From: Rhodanobacter sp. T12-5
GTDB lineage: Bacteria > Pseudomonadota > Gammaproteobacteria > Xanthomonadales > Rhodanobacteraceae
Reading direction: 5' to 3'
Length of the DNA stretch: 64,000 nucleotides
Assembly: GCF_008329435.1 (NCBI RefSeq)
Contig: NZ_NPKN01000002.1
Coordinates: forward strand, 248,001 to 312,000
The position numbers and the translations under genes were made by a program. Below the pieces are notes generated by a model. The model worked only from the letters and a program-made list of their open reading frames with translations, was not told the DNA's origin and ran no database searches. This document shows, one piece after another, positions 45,843-55,102 of the stretch. Position 1 is the stretch's first letter. Each line of letters begins with the position of its first letter.

Positions 45843-46343
45843 TCAGGGAATGTCGTCGGCAGCTTCGTCCACATCGGCGTGGGTAACACTCCGTACTGTG
45901 GCGGCGGCAAAGCCGCGGCGCAAGAGGAATTGCGCTCGGCGGGCGCGTTCGGCAGGATCACTCGTGCCTGCGCTGCCATAGCGGCGGCGCAACTGCGTGG
46001 CGGCCGAAGCGTCCCAGTCGACCTCGGTCTCGTCCAACAATTCACGGATGCGCGCGTCGGCCAGGCCGTGGCTTTTCAGCTCCACGCGCAGGCGCACCGG
46101 GCCGTAGCCCTGGGCGATCCGGCTGCGCAGCAGCACCTCGGCGAAACGGTCGTCGTCCTGGTAGTGCTGATCGCCCAGGCGATCGATGGCGGCTGTGGTT
46201 TCCTCACCTTCGTAGCCACCCTGGCGCAGCTTGGTCTTCAGCTCCTTGCGGGAATGCTCGCGTCGTGCCAGCAGGCCCAGTGCCTTGTCATAGGCACTGC
46301 GCTTCGGCTTGGCCGTGTCACCCGGGCCGGGGCGGCGCTTCAT
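45843..46343 (-). CDS. recX: Regulatory protein RecX
   Basis: A protein of about 166 residues that binds RecA filaments and limits recombinase activity. It has tandem three-helix RecX repeats: YDKALGLLARREHSRKELKT, then GDQHYQDDDRFAEVLLRSRI and GPVRLRVELKSHGLADARI. The second and third repeats follow into the C-terminus. The ATG at 46343 (MKRRPG) or 46349 may be used; neither has a strong ribosome site. It follows recA across a hairpin. Confidence 0.92.
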   Translation of the reverse strand: MKRRPGPGDTAKPKRSAYDKALGLLARREHSRKELKTKLRQGGYEGEETTAAIDRLGDQHYQDDDRFAEVLLRSRIAQGYGPVRLRVELKSHGLADARIRELLDETEVDWDASAATQLRRRYGSAGTSDPAERARRAQFLLRRGFAAATVRSVTHADVDEAADDIP

Positions 46344-46357
46344 GACCATGCAAACGT

Positions 46358-46384
46358 ACATGGCCCGGGCAAGCCGGGCCATGT
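46358..46384. terminator. Hairpin between recA and recX
   Basis: An 11-bp perfect stem ACATGGCCCGG/CCGGGCCATGT with a 5-nt loop lies 31 bases after the recA stop and just before recX. It lacks a strong U-run on the recA strand, so it may act as an attenuator that lowers recX expression, as is known for recA-recX in E. coli. Confidence 0.5.
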
Positions 46385-46414
46385 TTTCCACGGGGAGCCG
46401 TCAGCGGCCACCAA

Positions 46415-47452
<1,038 letters not shown>

Positions 47453-47602
47453 CGTATGTATTCCGGTTGGGCTGTGAATAGGTTGCATGATGCGCGGATC
47501 GAATCTCACCGGTTGCGATCAGGATGGTCCGAACGGGAGCGATCAACGGCAACCCGGCCAGTATCCCACACCGGTCAAGTCGAACTGGCGGCCGCCGGCG
47601 CA

Positions 47603-48109
47603 TCATTCCGTCAGCGTTTTGCGCAAGCCGATGAGCGCCGCCGCCACGGTCTGCCGGCGCACCGCCTCGCGACCGCCCGGAAAATGGAACAGTTGCGCGT
47701 GCCCGTAGCCGCCGCGGCGCTTCCAGCCGATCCACACCGTGCCGACCGGCTTGTCCGGCATGCCGCCCGATGGCCCGGCGATCCCGGTCACCGCTACCGC
47801 CACCCCCGCACCGAAACGCGCCAGTGCGCCAGACACCATCTCCAGCACGGTTTCCTCGCTGACCGCCCCGGAATGTTCCAGCGTGCCAGGGTTGACTCCC
47901 AACAGGGCTTCTTTGGCCTCGTAGCTGTAAGCCACCACGCCGGCATGGAACCAGGCCGAACTGCCCGGCAGATCGGTCAGCGTCTTGGCCACCCAGCCGC
48001 CGCTGCATGACTCGGCAGTGACCAGCATCAGCCTGCGCTGCATGACTTCGCTGGCCACCTCGTCGGCCAGTGCCAGCAACTCGGCATCAGTGGGGAAAAA
48101 TGACTCCAT
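47603..48109 (-). CDS. pncC: Nicotinamide-nucleotide amidase (CinA C-terminal domain)
   Basis: A 168-residue single-domain PncC, which deamidates NMN to nicotinate mononucleotide and recycles the NMN produced by DNA ligase. Conserved stretches are LVTAESCSGGWVAKTLTD, WFHAGVVAYSYEAKEALLGV, SGAVSEETVLEM and VAVTGIAGPSGGMPDKPVGT. The N-terminal MoCF domain of full CinA is absent, as is normal in this lineage. The ATG at 48109 starts the domain. It precedes recA, matching the usual cinA-recA neighbourhood. Confidence 0.93.
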   Translation of the reverse strand: MESFFPTDAELLALADEVASEVMQRRLMLVTAESCSGGWVAKTLTDLPGSSAWFHAGVVAYSYEAKEALLGVNPGTLEHSGAVSEETVLEMVSGALARFGAGVAVAVTGIAGPSGGMPDKPVGTVWIGWKRRGGYGHAQLFHFPGGREAVRRQTVAAALIGLRKTLTE

Positions 48110-48479
48110 TGCGGTACTCCCGGACTCGAATGAACACCGAGAGGTTGTGAGTTTCAACCTCTCACGCCGGCCAGGGACGGCCGAACGAGGCCGGACATGT
48201 GCCGGACTCGCGATACAAGAAAACCACAGGAAGTGGATTTCTTCACAAGCTCTGAACGTTGCGCCACGCGCAAGGCCACCGTTCTACCTGCTCCGCATCC
48301 TTACGCCAAGGCCTTCTGGCGACAGTCGACGGTGGCAAGAGTCCGGCTCACGCCAGATTCACGGTCGGTTCGCCGCAATAACGGGCCGGCGTCCATGCGA
48401 TACCCATTTTCACCAAACGGAAGCATGCCGACGAGCAACATTGAAGACTCCGCATCTGCGGGAAGTCATCGGATCACGG
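48110..48479. other. Intergenic region with hairpin
   Basis: No gene can be supported between pncC and the small hypothetical gene. A hairpin with arms GAGAGGTTG (48139-48147) and CAACCTCTC (48155-48163) lies 30 bases before the pncC start and is similar to the one at 4251-4282. The rest (48164-48479) has open frames on both strands but none with family resemblance or a ribosome site. Confidence 0.4.
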
Positions 48480-48908
48480 ATGCAGCCTGAAGCCCCAAAC
48501 ATCACGACGTTTGTGCAGCTTGCGGCAAGGGACGCGGATGCCTCGCGGATCGCCGAAGCCGCCGTCGCGCAATGGAGCAATATCGATGCGGCGCTGTCCC
48601 CGATCATCGGCCAGTCCGGAGTCGCAGCCCTGTTCAAGCGCAGCCTGCGCCTGACCGGCGTCAATTACCCCCGCCTGCACGCGCTGTCCGAAAGTACGTT
48701 GCGACCTGGCGACCATCCCGGACTGCGTGCGGCATTGTCACAAGAAACCGCTTTGGATGCGGCAGCGGCCAGCGATGCCCTGCTGCGGACGTTCCACGAA
48801 CTTCTCGCCAACCTGATCGGCGACTCGCTTGCCGAGCGCCTGCTTCGATCGGCATGGAACCTTCCCTCCATCGAAAACGGCCATGCCGCGCGGGAGCCGG
48901 CGCCATGA
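48480..48908 (+). CDS. Small helical protein upstream of sensor kinase
   Basis: A 142-residue, mainly helical protein of unknown function. Recognisable stretches are AVAQWSNIDAALSPIIGQSG with VAALFKRSLRLT following, and a C-terminal helix TFHELLANLIGDSLAERLLR. I have the impression that similar small proteins are often encoded next to histidine kinases, but cannot name the family. Here it is followed 78 bases later by a GGDEF-kinase gene on the same strand, so it could be a partner or input module. The start at ATG 48480 lacks a clear ribosome site. Confidence 0.6.
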   Translation: MQPEAPNITTFVQLAARDADASRIAEAAVAQWSNIDAALSPIIGQSGVAALFKRSLRLTGVNYPRLHALSESTLRPGDHPGLRAALSQETALDAAAASDALLRTFHELLANLIGDSLAERLLRSAWNLPSIENGHAAREPAP

Positions 48909-48986
48909 TCGACGTCGCCATTCATCGCCTGCAGGCGAATGCGGCGGAACCGGACAACGTGTCCGGCAGGCGCGACTAAACAGCCG

Positions 48987-50669
48987 ATGGCACTCTCGAT
49001 GAATAAGCCACTATGCCAACACCCTTCGCCGAGCGACCGGCAAGACGATTCCGAAGTGGCCGCGGCGAAGGAGACGCTGCAGCTGCTCAATGAACAGGCC
49101 GAGGAACTGCGCGCCCACCTGACCACATTGCGGCAGAGCCTGCGCGAGATACGGCGGGATTTCAGCGAGAACCAGGCCGCCCAGCTCAGGGAGGCCAATG
49201 AGGAACTCGTGCTCGCCGCACTGCACGCGAACACGATCGCCGAATCCGCCATGACCAACCTGAATCAGCTGACGCGGATCAGCCAGCGCGATGCGGTGAC
49301 CGGCATGCCCAACCGTGCGCTGATCCTCGACCGGCTGGAAAACGCCATTGCCGTGGCCCGCCGTCGCGGCACGCGCATCGCGGTGGTTTTCATCGACCTC
49401 GATCATTTCAAACCGATCAACGACCTGCTCGGCCATGCCGGCGGCGACGAGGTGCTGCAACTGGTGGCACAACGCCTGCAATCGGTCGTGCGCGAATCGG
49501 ACACGATCAGCCGCTACGGCGGCGACGAATTCCTGGTCCTCCTGACCGACGCATCGCAACCTTCCGACGTGGCCCTGATCGTCGGCAAGATGCTGGCGGC
49601 GCTGGCCACCCCGAGCAGCATCGGCGGCCACACGCTTCGCGTGTCCGCGAGCGTGGGCATCACCGTCTTTCCGGAGGACGGCGAGGATCCGGTGACCCTG
49701 ATCAATCGCGCGGATGCGGCGATGTACCGCGTCAAACGCGCCGGCGGCGGCGATTTCGAGTTCCATCGCGAAGACGTGCCGAGCGAGCATCCGCGCGAAC
49801 CCTACGCCATCGACGTGTCGGAGTTGCCGGTTACCCGCTACGAATTCGTGCCGACCGCTCCCGAATCCGGTCTGCAGGATCTGCAAATGGCCAACAAGCA
49901 ACTGGTCATAAACGCACTGACCGCACAGCAATCGGAGACCGACGCGAGGCAAGCGCAGCGTTGCCAGATCGAGTTCATGGCAATGGTGGCGCATGAACTG
50001 CGCAGCCCGCTGACTCCGATCCGGATCGCCGCAGGCTTGCTGACACGGCGCAGTGCGGCAGGGGAAATGTCGTTCGAACGGCTGCAAGTCATCATCGAGC
50101 AGCAAGTGGCCCACATGTCGAGACTCATCGACGACCTGCTGGAAGGCTCGCGTGCCAGCATCGGCAAGCTTCGGCTCGAACGCGGCATGGTCGACCTGAT
50201 CGGCATTCTTTCGCTGGCGGTGAAAACATGTCAGCCGGCGATGGACATCCGAACGCAGCAGCTGAATGTGCAGCTGCCGACCGGCCCGCTGAATTTTTTC
50301 GGCGACCCGGTGCGGCTGACGCAAATTTTCTGCAACCTGCTCGACAACGCCTCCAAGTACACGCCTGCCGGTGGCGAGATCACGCTTGCGCTGGAAGAAT
50401 CGGAACGTACGGTGAAGATCACCGTCGCCGACAACGGCACCGGCATCGCGGCCGAAATGCTGCCCACCATCTTCGACCTCTTCGTGCAGGATCCGAACGC
50501 CAAGGCGTCATCGCTGGGCGGGCTGGGCATCGGACTGGCCGTGGTGCGCAACCTGGTCGAGGCACATGGCGGCCGCGTCACCGTCCACAGCGCCGGCAAG
50601 AATCTCGGCTCCGAATTCGTGGTGACACTGCCGCTCTGGCTGAAGTCGCCGGCAGAGCCGGCGCGCTGA
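48987..50669 (+). CDS. GGDEF-histidine kinase fusion
   Basis: A protein of about 560 residues without evident membrane segments. Order: coiled coil (~20-95), GGDEF diguanylate cyclase domain (~105-265) with GGDEF at 178-182 and a canonical RxxD product-inhibition site (RESD) five residues before it, a linker, then a histidine kinase with MVAHELRSPLTPI (His ~336), NLLDNASKYTPAGGEI, DNGTGIAAEML and GGLGIGLAVVRNLVEAHG. It could make c-di-GMP and also phosphorylate a partner; it has no receiver domain. The ATG at 48987 is preferred; 48939 and 48999 are alternatives. Confidence 0.85.
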   Translation: MALSMNKPLCQHPSPSDRQDDSEVAAAKETLQLLNEQAEELRAHLTTLRQSLREIRRDFSENQAAQLREANEELVLAALHANTIAESAMTNLNQLTRISQRDAVTGMPNRALILDRLENAIAVARRRGTRIAVVFIDLDHFKPINDLLGHAGGDEVLQLVAQRLQSVVRESDTISRYGGDEFLVLLTDASQPSDVALIVGKMLAALATPSSIGGHTLRVSASVGITVFPEDGEDPVTLINRADAAMYRVKRAGGGDFEFHREDVPSEHPREPYAIDVSELPVTRYEFVPTAPESGLQDLQMANKQLVINALTAQQSETDARQAQRCQIEFMAMVAHELRSPLTPIRIAAGLLTRRSAAGEMSFERLQVIIEQQVAHMSRLIDDLLEGSRASIGKLRLERGMVDLIGILSLAVKTCQPAMDIRTQQLNVQLPTGPLNFFGDPVRLTQIFCNLLDNASKYTPAGGEITLALEESERTVKITVADNGTGIAAEMLPTIFDLFVQDPNAKASSLGGLGIGLAVVRNLVEAHGGRVTVHSAGKNLGSEFVVTLPLWLKSPAEPAR

Positions 50670-51015
50670 CGCTTTTTCGCACCGCCGCCTGCGGAAAGGT
50701 TGGGCCAAACATGCATGTCTCCGTGGTCGCACGGGGCTCTCCTTGCAGGTCGGCGCGGGGCCGAGCTTCGAGGCAGTGGCGTTACCGCGGCAGACCTGGG
50801 CCGGCAACTTTCGTGCGGCCGGCCATTCCGACAGCTCCATCGCGGCGTCCCCCGAAATGCTCGACGGGTTCAATGACGGGCGGGTAGCGTTCGAAGGTGA
50901 CCACACGACACGGCATGGCCAGGTCGGACTGACAGCGCTGCAGCTTTTCTCGCTCGTGCCAGGTACCAGGCACTCAAGCCGAAACCGCACGGCGTTTCCA
51001 CAGTTACATCCGACG
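50670..51015. other. Intergenic region, no gene seen
   Basis: The 346 bases between the convergent kinase and LysR genes have open frames on both strands but none recognisable, and I find no terminator-like hairpin with a T-run. It may hold a decayed gene. Confidence 0.3.
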
Positions 51016-51912
51016 CTACTCTTCCACGTGCGAGAGCACGCGTTCGTGCCGGATCAGTTCGCGGACGAGTGGATTGGGGAAACGCCGATCGAGCGTCACC
51101 GCGTAGAACATCTCGATGATGCCATCCAGCGGATGGCCTTCGATCAACACGCCCGCGGTGATCTCGTCGGTGACGACGATGGCGGGCAACACGGCCAATC
51201 CGATGTCGGCGCGCGCGAGCAGGCGCAACATGGCCATGTCATCCACTTCGGCCGCGATCTGCGGATGTATTCCCATGCGATCCATCATGGCGTCGAAGCC
51301 GGTGCGAATGCTGGTGTCCTTGCTGGGCACGATCACCGGATGTTTTTTCAGCCGTTCGGCAAGGGACAGGCGCCTGCGCAGGCGTCTGGGCGTTCCGATC
51401 AGGCTGACCGCCCGTTCGGACAGCCTGTGGAAAACAAAGGGGTTCAACGTATCCTGGGTCGGCGACTGGGTCACCAACACGATGTCCAGGCTCAACGACT
51501 GCAGTGCCGTCAGCAGATCGGTCGGACTACCCGAGCGAACGACGACCTGGATGTCTTCGCGTCCAAGCACCGGCTGCAGGAATTCCAGCTGGAAGTTGCG
51601 CGACAAGGTGGCCTGCACGCCCACGCGCAAGACTTGCCGACTGGTTCGTGCATTCTGCAGGGTGCCGAGCAGCTCGTCGCCGGTGGCGAAAATGGCGTCC
51701 GCGTGATCAAGGGTGATGCGGCCCACCTCGGTCAGATGCAGTTTCCGCCCCTGCCGCTCGAACAGCGCATGGCCCAGGCGATCCTCCAGTTTGCGGATCT
51801 GCACGGACAGCGCCGATTGAGTCAGGTTCAGGCGCGCAGCGGTACGAGTCAGGTTGCCATCGTGCGCCACGGCCCAGAAATAGCGCAGGTGGTTGTAATT
51901 GAGCGTCACCAT
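51016..51912 (-). CDS. LysR-family regulator, putative dab regulator
   Basis: A 298-residue LysR-type regulator. The winged helix-turn-helix is at ~1-65 (LNYNHLRYFWAVAHDGNLTR, AARLNLTQSALSVQIRKLED) and the effector-binding domain at ~90-295. It is nearest in style to the NhaR-like branch beginning NYNHLRYFW. Regulators of this type often accompany dab operons, and the gene lies about 1.6 kb upstream of dabB, facing away, with sua5 between. ATG 51912 or GTG 51909 may start it. An inverted repeat adjoins the start and may be its own operator. Confidence 0.87.
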   Translation of the reverse strand: MVTLNYNHLRYFWAVAHDGNLTRTAARLNLTQSALSVQIRKLEDRLGHALFERQGRKLHLTEVGRITLDHADAIFATGDELLGTLQNARTSRQVLRVGVQATLSRNFQLEFLQPVLGREDIQVVVRSGSPTDLLTALQSLSLDIVLVTQSPTQDTLNPFVFHRLSERAVSLIGTPRRLRRRLSLAERLKKHPVIVPSKDTSIRTGFDAMMDRMGIHPQIAAEVDDMAMLRLLARADIGLAVLPAIVVTDEITAGVLIEGHPLDGIIEMFYAVTLDRRFPNPLVRELIRHERVLSHVEE

Positions 51913-51915
51913 GAC

Positions 51916-51932
51916 GTTCGATTTTAGCGAAC
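51916..51932. promoter_or_regulatory. Candidate LysR box next to its own gene
   Basis: GTTCGATTTTAGCGAAC has 5-bp arms and contains the T-N11-A pattern of LysR boxes. It begins 4 bases before the LysR start. The TTCG/CGAA arms recur at 53426-53446 upstream of dabB. Confidence 0.5.
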
Positions 51933-52109
51933 TTCATCAAGTAGACAATGAATTTTTCTTTGCCATAAGCCGTTGTTACGCTCGAGTGCTGGTTCAACCG
52001 TGGAGACTCCCTTGCGACCGCACCAACCGCCCTTCCCCGCGGCATCAGCTGCCAGCGCAAGTCACCGTCATCGCGCGCTGGAGCGGTGTTGCGGAAGGAA
52101 GCTGGCACG

Positions 52110-53135
52110 ATGAACGATCCGGGATCTCGACTGACCACGGATGTCGAGCGTGCCGTGCAGGTCTTGCGCGACGGCGGTCTGGTCGCCATCCCCACCGAAA
52201 CGGTCTATGGCCTTGCTGCCGACGCACGGCAGCCGGCTGCGGTGGCACGCATCTTCACCTGCAAGCAGCGCCCGGCCGATCATCCGCTGATCGTGCACAT
52301 CCATCGGCCGGAGCAAATCCCGGACTGGACGTTGCAGATACCTTCCGCCGCCCGGCAGTTGGCTGAAGCCTTCTGGCCGGGCCCCTTGACCCTGGTGTTG
52401 CCGCGCCGGCCGGAGGTAGCCGACGGCGTCACCGGCGGCCTGCCCACCGTGGCACTGCGGGTGCCTGCCCACCCGCTGGCGCGGCAGCTGCTGGCCCGGT
52501 TCGATGGCGGACTGGCCGCGCCCTCGGCCAATCGCCACGGCCGCGTCAGTCCGACCACCGCGCAGCATGTCTGGTCGGAACTGGGCGATGCAGTCGACCT
52601 GTTGCTGGACGGCGGCCCCTGTCGTGTCGGGATCGAATCGACCATCGTGGAATTCGTTGATGGCGGTCTGCGCGTGCTCCGGCCCGGTGCCATTACGGCG
52701 GACGATCTGCAACGCGTCACCGGAATCACCCCGTCGATCCGCACCGGTGCGGACGTACGCGCTCCAGGGGCGATGACCTCGCATTACGCACCCCGAGCCA
52801 AAGTGGTGCTGGTGGACGCCGACTGCGTGTTGCCCGAACTGGCTGGATGGTCGGCCCGCGGTGCGCGCGTTGGCGTGCTCTGTGCGCACCGCCCCGACGA
52901 CCTGGCCGCTGACGTGCCTTGGCTGTCGCTGGGCTCGGCGACGGAACAACAGGCGCGGCAACTGTATGCCCGCCTGCGCCAAGCCGATGAACTGGGCCTG
53001 GACATTCTGGTTGCCGTGCCACCGCCGGATGCAGGACTGGGGCTTGCGCTGCGCGATCGTCTGCGCCGCGCAGCAGGCCTCGGCGACGGGCGCCTGTTTG
53101 TTGCCGATGCGTCCCGTCGGCCTTCCCGAGACTGA
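52110..53135 (+). CDS. Threonylcarbamoyl-AMP synthase, Sua5 type
   Basis: A 341-residue two-domain Sua5 that makes the L-threonylcarbamoyl-adenylate used for t6A in tRNA. The YrdC domain (~10-205) has IPTETVYGLAADAR, KQRPADHPLIVHI and ESTIVEFVDGGLRVLRPGAI. The Sua5 domain (~220-341) follows a linker with PGAMTSHYAPRAKVVLVD. It has a good ribosome site (AAGGAAG) before ATG 52110. It is divergent from the LysR gene, and its placement between regulator and dab operon has no obvious logic. The tsaE partner is at 10476. Confidence 0.93.
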   Translation: MNDPGSRLTTDVERAVQVLRDGGLVAIPTETVYGLAADARQPAAVARIFTCKQRPADHPLIVHIHRPEQIPDWTLQIPSAARQLAEAFWPGPLTLVLPRRPEVADGVTGGLPTVALRVPAHPLARQLLARFDGGLAAPSANRHGRVSPTTAQHVWSELGDAVDLLLDGGPCRVGIESTIVEFVDGGLRVLRPGAITADDLQRVTGITPSIRTGADVRAPGAMTSHYAPRAKVVLVDADCVLPELAGWSARGARVGVLCAHRPDDLAADVPWLSLGSATEQQARQLYARLRQADELGLDILVAVPPPDAGLGLALRDRLRRAAGLGDGRLFVADASRRPSRD

Positions 53136-53530
53136 TTGCTCGCCACTGCCGATTGCGTCAAAGCGAACCGCTTGGACTGCACACGTGCATCGACGCTGTC
53201 ACCGACATGTGCACGCGACATCCTGCCGCCGGACTTTTGTCGCTGCAGCGCTGGAGTTGATGGGCACTTGAGGTTTGCGCACCGCGCCGTGTTGTGCGGT
53301 GCCCGCGCTGCGACGCCCACCCTGACCCAGGTCTGCGTGCGCCGACCAGCCCGGCCAGGAACGAGCCCAGCGATCTTCGCGCAACAACGGTCGACGTGCG
53401 ACGTGCGACGTGCCACCGCACGATGATTCGTTTTCATGAAACGAATTGAATAGAACAATGCATTTTTATCTTGATTGACTGATCACTACCGTGTTCGCCC
53501 ATCGAATCATCCCGTCGAAGGAGACACGCC
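53136..53530. other. Leader region of the dab operon
   Basis: No gene is seen in these 395 bases. A palindrome at 53426-53446 has arms ATTCGTTT and AAACGAAT around TCATG and could be a LysR-type operator. It is followed by an A+T-rich stretch with TTGAAT (53446-53451) and TATCTT (53467-53472) as weak promoter hexamers. GTGCGAC occurs in tandem near 53394-53410. A strong AAGGAG ribosome site stands before the dabB start. Confidence 0.5.
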
Positions 53531-55102
53531 TTGTCAGCCTATCTGGTTCCACTTGCGGCACCGTTGCCTATGCTGGTCGCTGCCGTCGCTTGTGCGTTGG
53601 GCCCAGGGCAGCGTCCCCGCCGAATGGTCCGGTTCGCCGAAATCTGCACCCTGCTGTCATTGCTGACTGCGCTCGGTGCGCTGTTGGTTCTGATCCGGCA
53701 AGGCGCAGGTGACAGTACCTTGCTGGGCAGCGCCGGCATCGGGTTGTCGGCACGACTGGATGCGGTGAGCGCCAGCATGCTGCTGCTGGTCAGCTTCGTC
53801 GGCTGGATCGTGGTTCGCTACAGCCGCACCTACATGGATGGCGAACGCCGCCAGGGTGCCTTCACCGCATGGCTTTGCGCCTTGCTGGCGGCGGTTTTGC
53901 TGCTGGTATCTGCAGGCAACCTGGTGCAGTTGACGGTGGCCTGGATCGCCATCAGCCTCACCCTGCGCCGCTTGCTGCTGTTCTATCCCGAGCGCCGGAC
54001 GGCGCAGCGTGCCGCACGCAAGAAACTGGTCTTTGCGACGCTGGGCGCGGCGGCCCTGATCCTTGCTGCGGCCGTGCTTGCCTGGGGTTACGGCACCACG
54101 GATATCGGCGCGATCAATGCGGCGGCCCGGGCCGGAAATGCTCCCGGCCTGGTGCTTCCGGCCGCCATGGCGCTGGCGATGGCCGCATTGCTGAAGTCCG
54201 CACAATTTCCCACGCATGGCTGGCTGACCGAAGTGATGGAGGCACCGACGCCGGTCTCCGCCCTGCTGCATGCCGGCGTGATCAACGCCGGCGGCTTTCT
54301 GCTGATCCGTTTCGCCGATGTGATGCTGCTGGCCCCTGGCGTGCTGGCGGCACTGGCAATGCTTGGCGGTTTCACCGCGATCTTCGGTGCCCTGGTCATG
54401 CTGACCCAGCCGGCCGTGAAAACATCGCTTGCCTACTCGACGGTGGCACAGATGGGATTCATGACCTTGCAGTGCGGCCTGGGGTTGTTCCCGCTGGCGC
54501 TGCTGCACATCATCGCGCACTCGCTGTACAAGGCGCACTCGTTCCTCGCTTCAGGCGGTGCGGTCGAGCAGGTCACGGCTACCCGGCGACCGGGCCCGGT
54601 CGCGGTGCCGGATGGCGCTGCCGTCGGCCGCGCGTTCACGCTTGCGCTCGTCATCTATGCGGTCATCGGCACCGGCTTCGGCCTGCTGTTCGGGCTGCAG
54701 CATGAATCGGTCCAGGCGCTGGCGCTGGGTGCCATCCTGATCTTCGGCGTGGCCTATCTGCTGGCACAGGGGCTGGCGGATGCCGCACCGCGCGCACTGA
54801 CGCGCAAGACAGTGCTTTATTCCGCTGCCGCAGCGATCGGTTACTTCACGCTGCAGATCGCCGCCAGCTGGGCAACCTGGGGCACCCTGCCGGCCACGCC
54901 GGCACCGGACCGACTCACCTGGACGCTGATGACGCTGGCCGTGCTGAGCTTCGGTACGGTCGCCGTGGCACAGGCACTGTTGCCACTGTGGGCCGATCAC
55001 CCGGCCGCACGCGGAGTGCGCGTGCATCTGTCAAACGGCCTCTACGTGAACGCCGTGCTTGAGCGAATGCTCGGCGGCTGGTCGGTGCGCAAAACCCCAT
55101 GA
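53531..55102 (+). CDS. dabB: DabB, cation-conducting subunit of inorganic carbon pump
   Basis: A 523-residue integral membrane protein of the NuoL/MrpA family with about 13-14 transmembrane segments. Proton-path motifs include AALLKSAQFPTHGWL, EAPTPVSALLHAGVINAGGF and AHSLYKAHSFLASG. Paired directly with a DUF2309 gene it is the membrane half of DAB pumps, which couple cation influx to conversion of CO2 to trapped bicarbonate. The start is TTG at 53531 with AAGGAGACACGCC in front. The stop overlaps dabA as ATGA. It lacks the other Nuo or Mrp genes around it, excluding a respiratory complex. Confidence 0.93.
   Translation: MSAYLVPLAAPLPMLVAAVACALGPGQRPRRMVRFAEICTLLSLLTALGALLVLIRQGAGDSTLLGSAGIGLSARLDAVSASMLLLVSFVGWIVVRYSRTYMDGERRQGAFTAWLCALLAAVLLLVSAGNLVQLTVAWIAISLTLRRLLLFYPERRTAQRAARKKLVFATLGAAALILAAAVLAWGYGTTDIGAINAAARAGNAPGLVLPAAMALAMAALLKSAQFPTHGWLTEVMEAPTPVSALLHAGVINAGGFLLIRFADVMLLAPGVLAALAMLGGFTAIFGALVMLTQPAVKTSLAYSTVAQMGFMTLQCGLGLFPLALLHIIAHSLYKAHSFLASGGAVEQVTATRRPGPVAVPDGAAVGRAFTLALVIYAVIGTGFGLLFGLQHESVQALALGAILIFGVAYLLAQGLADAAPRALTRKTVLYSAAAAIGYFTLQIAASWATWGTLPATPAPDRLTWTLMTLAVLSFGTVAVAQALLPLWADHPAARGVRVHLSNGLYVNAVLERMLGGWSVRKTP

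Noticed and set aside
50782..50973. A 63-codon minus-strand frame between the kinase and LysR genes
   Set aside because: No recognisable family, no ribosome site; could be a relic but cannot be supported.
53531..55102. NADH dehydrogenase subunit NuoL or Mrp antiporter subunit
   Set aside because: No other nuo or mrp genes are present and the gene overlaps a DUF2309 gene, which identifies DabB.
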